From the NCBI GenBank assembly GCA_033439685.1, contig JAUEDM010000007.1:1426001-1490000 (forward strand): DNA of 64,000 bases. The letters run 5' to 3'. Position 1 is the first letter of the stretch. The number at the start of each line of letters is the position of its first letter. This stretch comes from Apodospora peruviana (taxonomy: Eukaryota > Ascomycota > Sordariomycetes > Sordariales > Lasiosphaeriaceae). The position numbers and the translations under genes are program-made. Positions 53,401 to 64,000 of this stretch are shown piece after piece. Under the pieces are notes generated by a model. That model had not been told where the DNA came from. It did not search any database and saw only the letters and a list, made by a program, of their open reading frames with translations.

Positions 53401-56379
53401 GGTCTCTCGGTCGTGGGCACCTTCCCGTCGATGCATCCACCGGCGGGAGAGGTGAGATTCTGTAGGGCAGGAACAGCTTGAGGGTTGTTCCACTGTCCGA
53501 TCAGGTCATTTAAACCCCCTTCATTCTACTGTATTCATTCACCCGTTCGTATGCCATTTCATTCCCCTCGTGTGTTTTGTTTCTCGTCGACCTCAGCATC
53601 GTGGCCCTTCAATATGTCCATATCCATGTCCAGGGGTCTCGATCTCCACTTAGACTTTCCCCTGGCCCAAGCCACAACCACCGCCCCAGCAAGGGACGCA
53701 CGACATCTTGACGTCGAGCTCTACACGTCGTCACGTCGTGCAGCAGTTCGAACCTCACCCGACCCCAGACCCGCCAGCGACAACGTCAAAGCGACGCACG
53801 GGGCCTCTGGAATGTCCCGGTCCTGCGCTAGAAGCAATTTGCGGTTTCTAGAAAACCGAAAGCTTCGAAATCACGTTAATTTTGTCTTTGGTGGCAGCAT
53901 AACACGGCCTTTAATTACAAGGTTCGTATGAAACACGTTTCCTTCATGCGCATCTTGGCCTGAGCCTCCGCCTTGACCAGCCCTCTTCTCTAAGCTCTCG
54001 TGCTCTCCGAAGACGTCGGTATTCGGCCTGGTTTGGGTGGCTCCACACATTTGCAAGAACTTTGCTGCCAAGGCTCGTCCATTCCGATCCAGTTAGACGC
54101 CGCCGCCCGTGTTTCGCCGTCGCGGGTCAAATCCAACTGAGGACTTCAAGGCCTGCGAAGTTGCTGCATCTCCAGCTACCTAACTCCCCCGCCGACGCGT
54201 CAACGACCAGGAAACTTTTGACCAGCATTGAGATGTGCAATCTTGGGGCTCCCGAGGTTAGCCAATTCAAGCCACGCTACCATACCAGCTTTGGTGGCAC
54301 ACGGCACAGGACTACCAGCTTCCTCTCTCGCAGTGTGGATGGCGGCGCGGTAGTCTGGCCGATTACCATTACGTGCCGCCGCACTGGTTCGGTCATTTGG
54401 CCCTACCAGCTGTTGACCGTACCGTCATTGTCACTGAGGATGAGATGAGCAACTTTGAGGTACACAGGAGTCACTTTAAACATCTTTGTTCTGGCCCCGC
54501 CCGGTCTACTGTGCTAGAGTTACTCCCTGGACGCGCCTCCTCTACCCTCGACGACCAGACGGTCCCGCCTGTCTGGTCTCTGGATCTTCGCCGCGCACAC
54601 TTTCTCTGTTTGTCAGCCTGAACTGAAGCGTTCGTCTCCCTCGATTGGGTTGTCTCATCTTGCTCTTCTCTTCAGTATCGTCGCTGTTCTCGACCTCCAA
54701 ACCATCCAACGCGGTAAGCTAGCGAGTCCTCTGGAGGCGCGTTACATTCAGTATTTCAAGCGAATATGGCTGAAAGTTGTCACCAGAGCCATCACTACCG
54801 GTACCCAATTCCGTCGCCCGAAGTTTCTCTCCTGTTCGGCAATCTGGTAGCTAATCATGTGGCTGCTCGCAACTTTTCTTTTTCCCTGGCGCCCTATGGC
54901 ATGTCAAGGCCATCGACTCTTTTGCCTGTCTGATATAGGACCCCCCAGTCATAATACTCCCCTTTCGGACAGAACTGGAGGACTCCCACATCCCAGCAAC
55001 TTCTCCACTTGCCACCCACGGCATTCCAACTTCCTGATCTAACACCCCAGTAGGCTCTGGCTCAGAGGTACCGTCTTTTTGCTTAGGTACATCCGAGTTA
55101 CCTGTCCCAAGTCTCTTCCAACCGCCAGGTACCTCTGCGCGTCGTCCACCACAAGCACTTACACCCGCCTGAGCCTGACGGCCTGGCGTGCCTGGCACTC
55201 TGGGTCTTTGACGGTAAGTGAACCAACGCAGTTGGGATCTTGCTTGGGCTCTCGCCGCTTCCCCCTAGCCCCCTCCTTCCTATAGTCGCTCCGAATCACT
55301 CGCCGCTGACGAGGCCCGTTGCCGGCTCTCTCTGCGAGGCAAATGGCGCCGTTATCATGGCCGTAAGTGCTGCTGGGTAGCACCTCCATAATTCGCTTGT
55401 TGCCATGTTGTTCTCCAGCTGCATGGTAGGGCTTGTTTCACATTTTATTCCCCATCCGGTTTGATGTTTTGTATCCTTCGATGCGTTTTCCAGGCATCTC
55501 TCTCTTTGGATCAACTAGTTTGTCCAGCCTCCCTCTTTGGGTTTAATCCGCCCGGGGTTCTCGAATTTGATAATTTGTTCTACCGGAAACCCTGCCTGTC
55601 AATCTGGTCCGGTGGCTGTCATACCCCCTCGTTGCATCATTACCTGAAGCCGGGGTCCTGTTTCTATATCCGGCAGCCAAACCATGGCATAAGATCCTCA
55701 AATTATGCTACCGTCATCGTTGGACAAGGTGACTTGATCTCCGCATTCCTCAGGAACAATCTTCGTCTCGCACATGGCAATCGCTTATTTGCTTTAACTT
55801 GGATGGAGTAGTGGTAGAAGAGTAATAAACCTACTTCCTCCCCAAGAACTTGGGCCGCCAGTCCTAGTCCCTCTGTCACACATTAGCAAAAGATTGGACG
55901 ATATAATACGATCGTTACCCACTTCTACTGGTTTGTGGTTTTACTCCCGTCTGTATTTTGTTGCAAGGTGTCGAAGGCAAAAGGAAAGAAAAGCACGTCA
56001 TTTCCGCAAGGCGACGACGGATCGCATACTTTGGAGAACCCGGATACTGAAGGCAAGCGTCAACCCCCGAGAGAAGTTGAAATCACACAAGCAGTCAACC
56101 AAGCAATGAGCTGCTGAGGAGGACCCACCAAGGTTACCATTGTCGTCCGCCCAGCCTTTCGAGCCAACCTCTACCTCTCCCAAGGGAGCACCCTCCTACA
56201 ACGCACATCGGCGGTATCTTATCACAGCATCGGACTCTGTCAAGAAAGCACATGTGCTCTGCTCCTCTACGGGTGTCAGCGCTTCTTCGCTATAACCACA
56301 CGGCACTCTCTAAGGGTAACGAGAGACATCCGAGGAGTGTCTCGACCCGAGCCGTACACCGAACATCTTCCCGACGTAG
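50440..56379. other. 5.9-kb spacer, possibly with a long leader of the Myb-type gene
   Basis: No frame here could be tied to a family. The longest leftward frame (51661-52236) shows no domain. A 19-nt C run is at 53139-53157. From about 53480 the plus strand is pyrimidine-rich with many short frames, resembling the long leaders of fungal developmental regulators. AGGTACCT palindromes occur at 52143, 52273 and 55127. Confidence 0.5.
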
Positions 56380-57531
56380 CCCCACGGGGCTCAGTTCCAA
56401 CCAATTCTTTCCATTCAGAGCCCGGCGACCAGCCAGAGCGGTTCGCTCTGGCGGAACCCATGTATCGGAGGCACGCTGGCGGGCAACTACCGTGTAGGAC
56501 CGGACTACAATGTCGATTACTCACCACAGGAGCCGCATTCGGCGGAACAGAGCCAGGCTGCGCATGCCTATGATGCCCACCACCACCGAGGCTCGCTTCA
56601 ACACACCGGCCCGTCGACACTACACGAACCGTCGCCCCATCAATCCCATCATGGCTTGCCGCAGCACTACACCACCTCCCACCACCCTCATCCAATTCTC
56701 ACGGATCCGGCCCATATGGGCGGGCATCCCGGGGCACGGCATATGGGACATCCTGGGCCGGCGCACTACGGTGGCGCCGGGCCTTCGCCCCATTCTGTCG
56801 TCACTCCCCTCTACCCATCTTTAACGCCAACGCATAGTCAGGGTGGAGGGGTGAAGAGACAGCGGCCAGATGATCTCGATCTCTCTGTTGGTGGACTGCC
56901 TGATCTAGAACAGAGCGACATAGAGTCCATGCAGCAGACGCCGATGGGACCAGCTTATGCGCAGGCCAATCCACCCACGCATCATCATCACAGACTGCCA
57001 GACACTGGCCCGCCAAACAAGATGATGCGACGAGAGGGAGAAAGTAGCGGGGGTGGAGGTGCACCGAGTGTCGTTGGCCAGGCTGGAATGCCTCCTCCAG
57101 CTCCGCGGCCTAGAGGACCGAAATTGAAGTTCACGCCGGAGGACGACCAGTTGTTGATAGATCTTAAGGAGAACAAGAGCCTGACATGGAAACAAATCGC
57201 CGACTTTTTTCCCGGCAGGTCAAGTGGGACGCTTCAGGTGCGGTATTGTACGAAGCTCAAGGCAAAAACGACGCAGTGGACGGATGAAACGGTTAGTCCA
57301 CCCCATGGTCCTCCTATTCCAAGCTATCCCGAATATCTCGCAATACAGTACCGACTAGTGAGCGCTCTGATGCTAATTAACTCTCTACAACAGGATCAAA
57401 AACTTCGCACGGCACTCCAGGACTACGAGAACGAGAAGTGGCGTATCGTCGCGAACAAAGTCGGAACAGGATTTACACCGGCTGCCTGTCGTGAGAGGGC
57501 AACAGAGTTACTTGGTGGCGAGAACTTATAG
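56380..57531 (+). CDS. Two-repeat Myb/SANT-type DNA-binding protein (5' end unresolved)
   Basis: The frame is open from 56380 (after a TAG at 56377) to 57291, then a 102-nt intron (57292-57393) and a last exon 57394-57531. The N-terminal part is rich in His, Pro, Gln and Tyr (GNYRVGPDYNVDYSPQEP, then HHPHPILTDPAHMGGHPG), like a disordered activation region. The first Myb repeat is KLKFTPEDDQLLIDLKENKS to GTLQVRYCTKLK; the second, across the intron, is DQKLRTALQDYENEKWRIVA to FTPAACRERATELLGG. It is probably a nuclear transcription regulator of the Myb-like family. No in-frame ATG exists before the conserved part; an ATG at 56460 is one base out of frame. So either an upstream exon is missing or there is a frameshift. 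Confidence 0.75.
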   Translation, partial: PHGAQFQPILSIQSPATSQSGSLWRNPCIGGTLAGNYRVGPDYNVDYSPQEPHSAEQSQAAHAYDAHHHRGSLQHTGPSTLHEPSPHQSHHGLPQHYTTSHHPHPILTDPAHMGGHPGARHMGHPGPAHYGGAGPSPHSVVTPLYPSLTPTHSQGGGVKRQRPDDLDLSVGGLPDLEQSDIESMQQTPMGPAYAQANPPTHHHHRLPDTGPPNKMMRREGESSGGGGAPSVVGQAGMPPPAPRPRGPKLKFTPEDDQLLIDLKENKSLTWKQIADFFPGRSSGTLQVRYCTKLKAKTTQWTDETVSPPHGPPIPSYPEYLAIQYRLVSALMLINSLQQDQKLRTALQDYENEKWRIVANKVGTGFTPAACRERATELLGGENL

Positions 57532-60500
57532 CAATCGCTGTCCCCCCAAAGAGTTTCGGCTCCTACGGCAGGGGACACCACCGTCTACCCTTCGCAGCTC
57601 CAGTAGCGACTGCTGCAGCACTGCGACAAACGAAATCTATCGCGACGGCAAGCTTCTCAAAATCGAGACCAGGACGGGAGCTTACCCGCAGCCCTCCCCT
57701 CGATCGCCGCGGTGGAATGGTAACCTGAACCCATCATGGCCCAATCGCTTCGACTCGGCAAACCCACAACACAGCTTAAGCGATTCCGAGAGACCACCTC
57801 ATCGGGTTTCGACAATTACCGAACCCCACGAACGCTTCCTCGCGTTCGAGTAATGTATTTTTTAATACTGTTTTTTCGTGTTCTCTAGCGAGGCGTCTGG
57901 TTTCTGGCAATACTCTAGAAATGGGGCGGTGTGGGTAGTTCGTTTTATCTGAAGAGGCGCTGAGTTTCCTTTGTCCAACTTTTTTTAATTTTTATCTCTA
58001 CTCCCTTTTCTTCTCCATCTGTTCTACACCTTCGTCTCCCACTGTAACCGATACATATATCGTGTTCCTTGCCCATTTACGGCGGACGGATGCATGTTTG
58101 TGGGATGGGAATGTTTTGGCAAAGGCGGAATAATAACCACAGATACCCCAAATACCGCCGAGCACCTTACTGTTTTACGCCTTTTTCCTTCTTTGGCTGA
58201 TATCACTCTGCAATTACTTCATTTTTCCGTTAGTGTGTCATACAAGAGCGTTTTGAAACCACGAATATATAGATCCAGGGGAGTGTTGGTTGGGACAAGA
58301 GCAAGACACGATACACACGATAGCCTCACAAATGTACACGAACCCTGAAGATGATGATGACAATTTCCTATGCACACCAAACGGAGATCAAAGCCTGTTG
58401 CTGAGATAATGGAGTTTCACCCAGACCATCTTGCTTTCTGGAGCGGAAGTGGGACTGGGGAAGAAAAGGGGGCTGGGACCATGACGCGGCAGGAGGGAAA
58501 AAAAGGGACGGCTCGATATAGTTTGATATGTCAGGAACCATCACTTACTCAGGGGAAAATGGTGGCTGCCGAGAGTTTATTTTTCACGAATGATTGGGGC
58601 GTGTACTGGTACATTTGCTCAGTAGAGGGATGGAGGAGCAGAACTTGCATACTTCTGATCTTAACACACACACATGGGTTCGGCATATACTTTGGTTTAA
58701 TTGTACTTTTCCTTGATCTTTATTCTTATTCTTTATGTCTTTTTGGCATTGCATTTCGCTCGATATTGACGTGATATTTGGTATCCCGTATTTGTTTACC
58801 TGCGTCCATTCAACGGACCGCTTTAGCTGGTAATCACGGAGCAACAGTTCACTTCCCTTGCTACCTTACCCAGAAGGATTTAGGTCCCTTTGTCGTGTCT
58901 TCCACACACCGGAAATTCTCCTCCTCCCTCTTAATCATTAGAACCGGGATGACGTGCTTCTGGGCGCGGCCGATAGGGTGTCCAGTATACTACAGCGGGA
59001 AGCAAGAACCATGCAGGGACAAGCTAGTACCTAGGTTGGGTTGGTGAAACAGATACAGCAGATATCCCAGGGTCCTACCTTCTAGAGTGTTTTCCGGTGT
59101 TTCTGTTCCTGCTCTTTGCACTGAAAAAAAAACAACAACCAAACCCTGACTACTAGCCATGTAGGTATGAGTAAAATATGTGTTGATAATTTATGCGCTC
59201 TCGCCTTTGTATGTGGCTCTCATGGCCCAAGTGGAAATGGCCTTCAACACCAAACGACGTTGATATTTTGCGATCGATCAAAGCCGCGCCAGGGCAAGAC
59301 CTGTGCCGGGGCATGTCGCGACAAGGTTTTTTAACCTTTCAACGGGCTGGCTGCGTCAAAGCTGGAGAGGGAGGGGACGAGCCGCTGAGTGACCCGTGCA
59401 TGGAAACGGTTTTCTACCGTGACATGGGAATGATGGGTGCCTGTGGCTGGTTGGTCGCACCGTCGCCGGCGAATTTGGGATCGCGAGATTCAACCATCTC
59501 ACCCTCTGCGCTATCGACGCCTAGCGCGGCGAAGCTCGGGGCACCAGCTCCCCTGCAGAGTTAGTGGACAGTTTCGCTCACCAGATGCACCGTCTTCCGC
59601 ACCGTCTTGGATTAGATGTTAGTGGATGAGGTCGACGAAAGTCGGTGGGCGGAACCAAACAAAACGAGAGGCAACTGACGTGGCAGGCAGTGATGCATAG
59701 CATAGCGTTGCGTTGAGATAGTGCACTCATAGTGTCTAGAGTTGCCGAACCTGAAACACTTCTGCAGTCAGGAGGGCTGCAACTCTTGAATCGGTATGGG
59801 TTGGCGACGGTCTCTGCCGACTTCTCGGGCAAAGTAAGGTAGCCAACTCGAGAAGGATATTAGGTGCATGTACCGGCTGCACGAAGCGTTGTCTCGTGTA
59901 AGTCACTTGTCGAGCCAGCCTTGCTTTTCCGCCTCCGCCTCCGCATTCGTCCCCCAACATGCAGGAGATGCGAGGCTGCGTTGACGGGATGGGCCTGGAT
60001 AACTGCAGAGATAGACATGGGGTCGAGTTTGAAGTTCGAACTGGGGGAGGATGGTCATCATCTGTCACGTTATATGTAGCTCCAAGCATAATGCCGGGCA
60101 TGGTGCTGCTGCGCTGCCGACCAGGGTCCAGGGACAGTATCACTGGAGCCCCAAAGATTTGCGCCAGGCACCGGGCCGGCCTGCAGATTTTCAGAGGCAC
60201 GACGTCGAGATGAGCTGCGATGCGACAGGATTGCCGCAAATCGCATCATTCGTCTCATAGCAATCGTGGATCTTTCTTGCCATTGTTCCCTGCAAACTCG
60301 ACATGCCCAAAGCTCAGTGTGACTACCAGCAAAACCGGATGGGAGGGAGCCAATGCAAGCTTAAGTTGACTCGAGGTTCCGTGTTCAAGGTAGGGAGTGC
60401 TGCTCGCTCGGTCCGGCTGGTTACCACCACCTAGGAGATGTCCACAAAGCAAACAAACATCAGCAACATCTATGCCGTACTAAGAGGCTTCCGCGTCACC

Positions 60501-62105
60501 CGATGGAAATACCCCAACGCGATCCTCTTTCAGGCTCGCCAGACATACCTAACAAGGTTAGTTTGGAGTCTTGCGAACTGAAGCACCTCGATATTTGCGA
60601 CTTCAACCGAACTTGTCTGCTCACGTCCACTGTAACCTCAGGCGGGTGAGCAACAAATCGGAGATTAAAGCCCCAATATGTGGCCTCATGCTCATCTTCC
60701 ATGTTTCTCTTCACCCCGCAGTACTGCCGGTGTCTTTCACTGTTCTCTTGGTGTATCGGGTTGTATACGACTTCCGCCACGAAGTCTCTTTCGTCCATGG
60801 AGTATTAGGTATACACTTCAGCAACCTATGACCAGTCACCGCGAAGCGTGCGTACTTGTTATCTTTGCACCGTCGCCTGCAGGAACTAGCCAGAAAGATG
60901 GCACTGTCTCGAATTAACGGTCATTGATTAGAACCAGTGGAATAACCATGACCCATCACGCACTCTGGGGACTTTGGGAGGCTGCTTTGACAAAACACGC
61001 CATCCGAACATGACTTATTTCACGCCTGTCAGCTGTCTGCACGGCATGGAGATACCAGGAGAGCTAGCCCTCTAATGTCGCAACGCCAATGTGCTCAAGT
61101 AAGTCCCGGTCTCAATATTCTCCGTGATCTGGCCGGGACGGAGCACAACCCACATCCTTATGTCGTACTCCGAACTGAATAGCGTCTTTGGAGAGTTGAG
61201 GCCAAGCTTAGCGATGACCATGGCCCAACACCCGTTCATAGGTAACAGGGCAGCACCCGCTCAGTAAAAGTGACGTCCTCACTCAACATACACTCCTCAT
61301 CGTGTGACAATGGCACGGATAGACAGCGCAAGAGTGAACACTCAAAGCGGGGAAGCTCGCGTTGGACTTGAAGAATCTTGGCGGTTGGCGAAAAGTCTGC
61401 GCTCGCTCGCTGCAATAGTGGGAGGTGTTATACCGGATACCTGGCTTATATCAACCGTTATATTGAAGGTATATCAAAGCCATGTTAAGCAGCTCAGCCC
61501 AAACAGGCCAAACCCCCAACAAAGGTTGGCCTGGGATTGGAAGACAGGACGAGAAAGGGATCCCGGCCACGCTCCGGATGCCCACTATATTGCAGATTTG
61601 GGCCATGACTCTGTTTGAAAGGGTGTCTCTGCAGGAGGTGGACAAGACGACAGCCAGTGATTTTCTCATATGTCTTATCCGCAGAGCCGACAAGAAACGC
61701 CAGAGGCCAAAGAGGCAGCTCGAAGGGCGGTGAGGCAAAATGAAGGGGTGGAGGACGAGCAGAAGACTTTTTGTCGGTGAGGAGCTCCCCTTGTGTGGGA
61801 CTGCCTATTGGATGAAGCTGTCCGTCTTTTGCTTTAACAAGTTGATGAGCGGGTTGATTAAGGGAGCTTGGAGATGGCACATATGTCCCTGTTGCTGGCG
61901 CAAGCTTCAGCCGGTCCAAGTTTTGGATTTGGTACTAAGATTCCTTGGATATATCCGCAGACATGCCTATGCCTGGTCTGAACCAAGTCCGGTAACGAGA
62001 TCACCGTCAACTTCCCGGTCAGTCCGGACCGCACGCACCGGTGCTCCATGGTCCAAGATCTCACAAGGTTGCAGCGGATCATGAGAAAGAAAACAATTCG
62101 GATAA
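57532..62105. other. 4.6-kb spacer, no gene recognised
   Basis: The left end, to about 58900, probably contains the 3' UTR of the Myb-type gene. The remaining frames (59.2-61.9 kb) are short and lack family features. No tRNA or further repeat array was seen. Confidence 0.5.
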
Positions 62106-63506
62106 TCAGCCGCGCCCCGCGGTGTCAGTGCTCCTGCCGGATTCCGAGATTGCATCTTGGTTATAGGCTGGGTTCGAGATATGAGCGTTGTTGATTGCAG
62201 GGAAGTATCTGCCGAGTTGGTCGTCTTCCAGATTCAAGTCGTTTGCCACCATTTCGCAAATTGTTTTGTGGCTGGGTGCCTTCACACCCAGATATTCCGC
62301 TGTATCAACGAACCACCCATTGAACTCTCTAATTTCAGTCTGTTTGCCGGAAGTAACGTCTTGCAACATGGAGCTGGTATTGTCCTTAACCTTCTCCCCT
62401 ACGTGACGTAGCATCGCTCTGAGCTGTGCGGTTGAGAAGCGGTCTAGCAGTGCTTTCTTCGCCTCGTCAGTATCCGCCCGCCGCGTGGAGGATTCGGAAA
62501 CAGCAACGAGATTGCGGCTACTCTCGTCTTGGACCAGTACCTGGAGGACGAGGCTGGCCTCATCCAGTAGCAAGTCCATAACCCTCTCCACTTGGCCCCC
62601 CGGGTTAGAGAACAGAAGTCCATTTTTGCAACGTAGGAGAGCAGTCAGAGGGTTAATGATAGCGTTGACCACAAGTTTCTCAAGCTGAAGAACCCAAAGA
62701 GCAGAGGTCGAAACCTTCCGGGCTGAGAGATAAGGCGCTCTCAAAATCTGGTCAACCAGGTATTCAGACTTGTCTTGTGTGTCGGGGTTCAGTAAGACCG
62801 CCCCCATAGCAACGTTGGCAGGGGAGGCATGGAGGCTTCTAAATGGGCCGAGGGAGGTGACACCGTGGGTGGTAACGCAAACAAGCCAGTTCGGGTGCTG
62901 CTTTGGCGGAAAGCGAGCGGCGTTGTACTTGACACCATTGGGCGGCCACAGCCTATTCATGCCATTCTGGACAAATGCTACGGTTGAGCTGGCGTCGAGG
63001 TAGCGACGCAGCCTGTCAGCCTGAGGAATGGCATCAGGAGCTTTTGTGGCAACGATGAGGTTTTGGATCTTGGCTCCATCACAGACCTCCCGGGCAAGAC
63101 CAAGCGGTGGCCGCTCTTCGGTCCACCACTCAACATCGAAGTCAGAGACGTGGTCACGGATCCCCTGACGGGTCATTTCGATGCCAGGGTCGGCGGTCCA
63201 TTGCTCCAAGAGGCTCTTCCGGTGGAAAACCAGAGTCACTGGTGCCTCGCCCAACTTTGCCAAAGAGGTGGCATAAAGCCGTCCGAGGTTCCCAACACCC
63301 AGAACGTAGATGCGTCTGCTCGAAGTCGGGGAGCTTGGTCGCCTCAATGATGCCCTTGGCACACTGGCTCGTCGATGTCCTTCCAAGTTCGCTGGAGTCC
63401 AGGAATACAGCTTGGGTCCAGCAGAGCTGTCGTGAATCAGGGATTGGAGCCATGAAGGAATGAGCTGCCGGCACTGGGCATGATGAATCGCTGTGGATGT
63501 CATCAT
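62106..63506 (-). CDS. Ketopantoate reductase-like protein (PanE/ApbA family)
   Basis: A single exon of 466 residues from the double Met at 63506. The Rossmann loop GVGNLG lies at 70-75 (RRIYVLGVGNLGRLYATSLA). The ApbA N-domain includes LIVATKAPDAIPQADRLRRY, VAFVQNGMNRLW and VCVTTHGVTSLG. The helical C-domain contains LQLEKLVVNAIINPLTALLR, with Lys and Asn at the positions used for catalysis and substrate binding in ketopantoate reductase. It ends in a hydrophilic tail. The reaction would be NADPH reduction of 2-dehydropantoate to pantoate for CoA synthesis. Fungi have several paralogues, and the extended N-terminus (about 65 residues, possibly mitochondrial) makes the true substrate uncertain. 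Confidence 0.88.
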   Translation of the reverse strand: MMTSTAIHHAQCRQLIPSWLQSLIHDSSAGPKLYSWTPANLEGHRRASVPRASLRRPSSPTSSRRIYVLGVGNLGRLYATSLAKLGEAPVTLVFHRKSLLEQWTADPGIEMTRQGIRDHVSDFDVEWWTEERPPLGLAREVCDGAKIQNLIVATKAPDAIPQADRLRRYLDASSTVAFVQNGMNRLWPPNGVKYNAARFPPKQHPNWLVCVTTHGVTSLGPFRSLHASPANVAMGAVLLNPDTQDKSEYLVDQILRAPYLSARKVSTSALWVLQLEKLVVNAIINPLTALLRCKNGLLFSNPGGQVERVMDLLLDEASLVLQVLVQDESSRNLVAVSESSTRRADTDEAKKALLDRFSTAQLRAMLRHVGEKVKDNTSSMLQDVTSGKQTEIREFNGWFVDTAEYLGVKAPSHKTICEMVANDLNLEDDQLGRYFPAINNAHISNPAYNQDAISESGRSTDTAGRG

Positions 63507-64000
63507 CACTGGCCGTGGTATATTCAGCTGAGGCGTACACCGCGGTGCTTTTGGTGGTTGTGAGATTTCAAGGTGGCGCGTAGATTTATGCAAAGAACAG
63601 GGGTTTAAGAAGGAGAAAAGGCATGTGTGGGCCGTAGATGAAGGTCTGTCATGCAGTGGTACGACGAGGTGGTTGAGAGGAGGTGAGGTGCCACTTTGCA
63701 AAGAGATGGATCAGGACTGGGAGACTAACCACCCCACAGGAATAATTCGCCTGCAAAAAAAAAAGCACGCATACACGTGTGCCAGAGAGTCTCAATTAGG
63801 GCCCTTGAGATACTTACTTGATTGAGACACTAGAAGTTGTTTGGTATCGCATGTTGGAAGTCGATCATGAGAAAGAGTGAATGGTGTCCAGTTTAGGTAG
63901 TTTAGTGCATACAGGTACCTACCTGGGTCCCTTAGCTTGCTGAGGTAATCCGCAATTGCCGCCAAAAGTAAATTGATTTCTTGGTCACCTGATAGCGTAC
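63507..64000. other. Right-edge spacer
   Basis: 5' flank of the PanE-like gene. The frame stays open upstream to about 63701 but without an ATG. An AGGTACCT palindrome lies at 63913-63920. Confidence 0.5.

Noticed and set aside
53735..53760. tRNA gene suggested by a GTTCGAACC-like B box
   Set aside because: No matching A box, acceptor stem or anticodon arm could be drawn around it.

Overview
The window looks like nuclear DNA of a filamentous ascomycete (Pezizomycotina, most likely a sordariomycete). Genes carry short GT-AG introns of about 50-100 nt, both strands are used, spacers are long, and gene content includes a DHN-melanin scytalone dehydratase, Mdm10, a DUF2293 protein, a fungal CBM52 protein and a decayed ankyrin-deaminase gene. 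Species cannot be fixed from sequence alone. Exon joins were made by eye and kept only when reading frame and family similarity agreed.

Layout. 1-9 kb is accessory: a bicovalent-FAD oxidase running off the left edge, a five-copy array of 51-55 nt modules that fold as RNA (3763-4178), a medium-chain enoyl reductase/alcohol dehydrogenase, a secreted CBM52 protein and an aldehyde dehydrogenase pseudogene. 9.4-18.4 kb holds a CorA-like transporter, then a likely organosulfur unit: a TauD-type dioxygenase and a Dal5-type transporter sharing a divergent promoter, followed by a flavin monooxygenase. 18.7-26.1 kb holds a DUF2293 protein, scytalone dehydratase, Mdm10 and a ZIP zinc transporter. 26.7-28.6 kb is the decayed ankyrin-deaminase gene, next to a 19-bp minisatellite.

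29.7-50.4 kb is mostly housekeeping: ribosomal proteins eS19, uL30 and uS11, a mitochondrial Isa2-type Fe-S assembly protein, eIF3c and the spliceosome core protein Prp8, plus a secreted duplicated beta-trefoil-like protein. uL30 has a 14-nt first coding exon and a 524-nt first intron; its second intron carries what reads as a C/D box snoRNA with a 15-nt match to 25S rRNA, equivalent to yeast snR39/snR59, which also sit in RPL7 introns. 50.4-64 kb is gene-poor: a two-repeat Myb-type regulator with a very long upstream region and a PanE/ApbA-type reductase.

Most notable items: the structured repeat array with compensatory base changes, the uL30 intronic snoRNA, the sulfonate-use gene trio, and the multiply broken deaminase gene.
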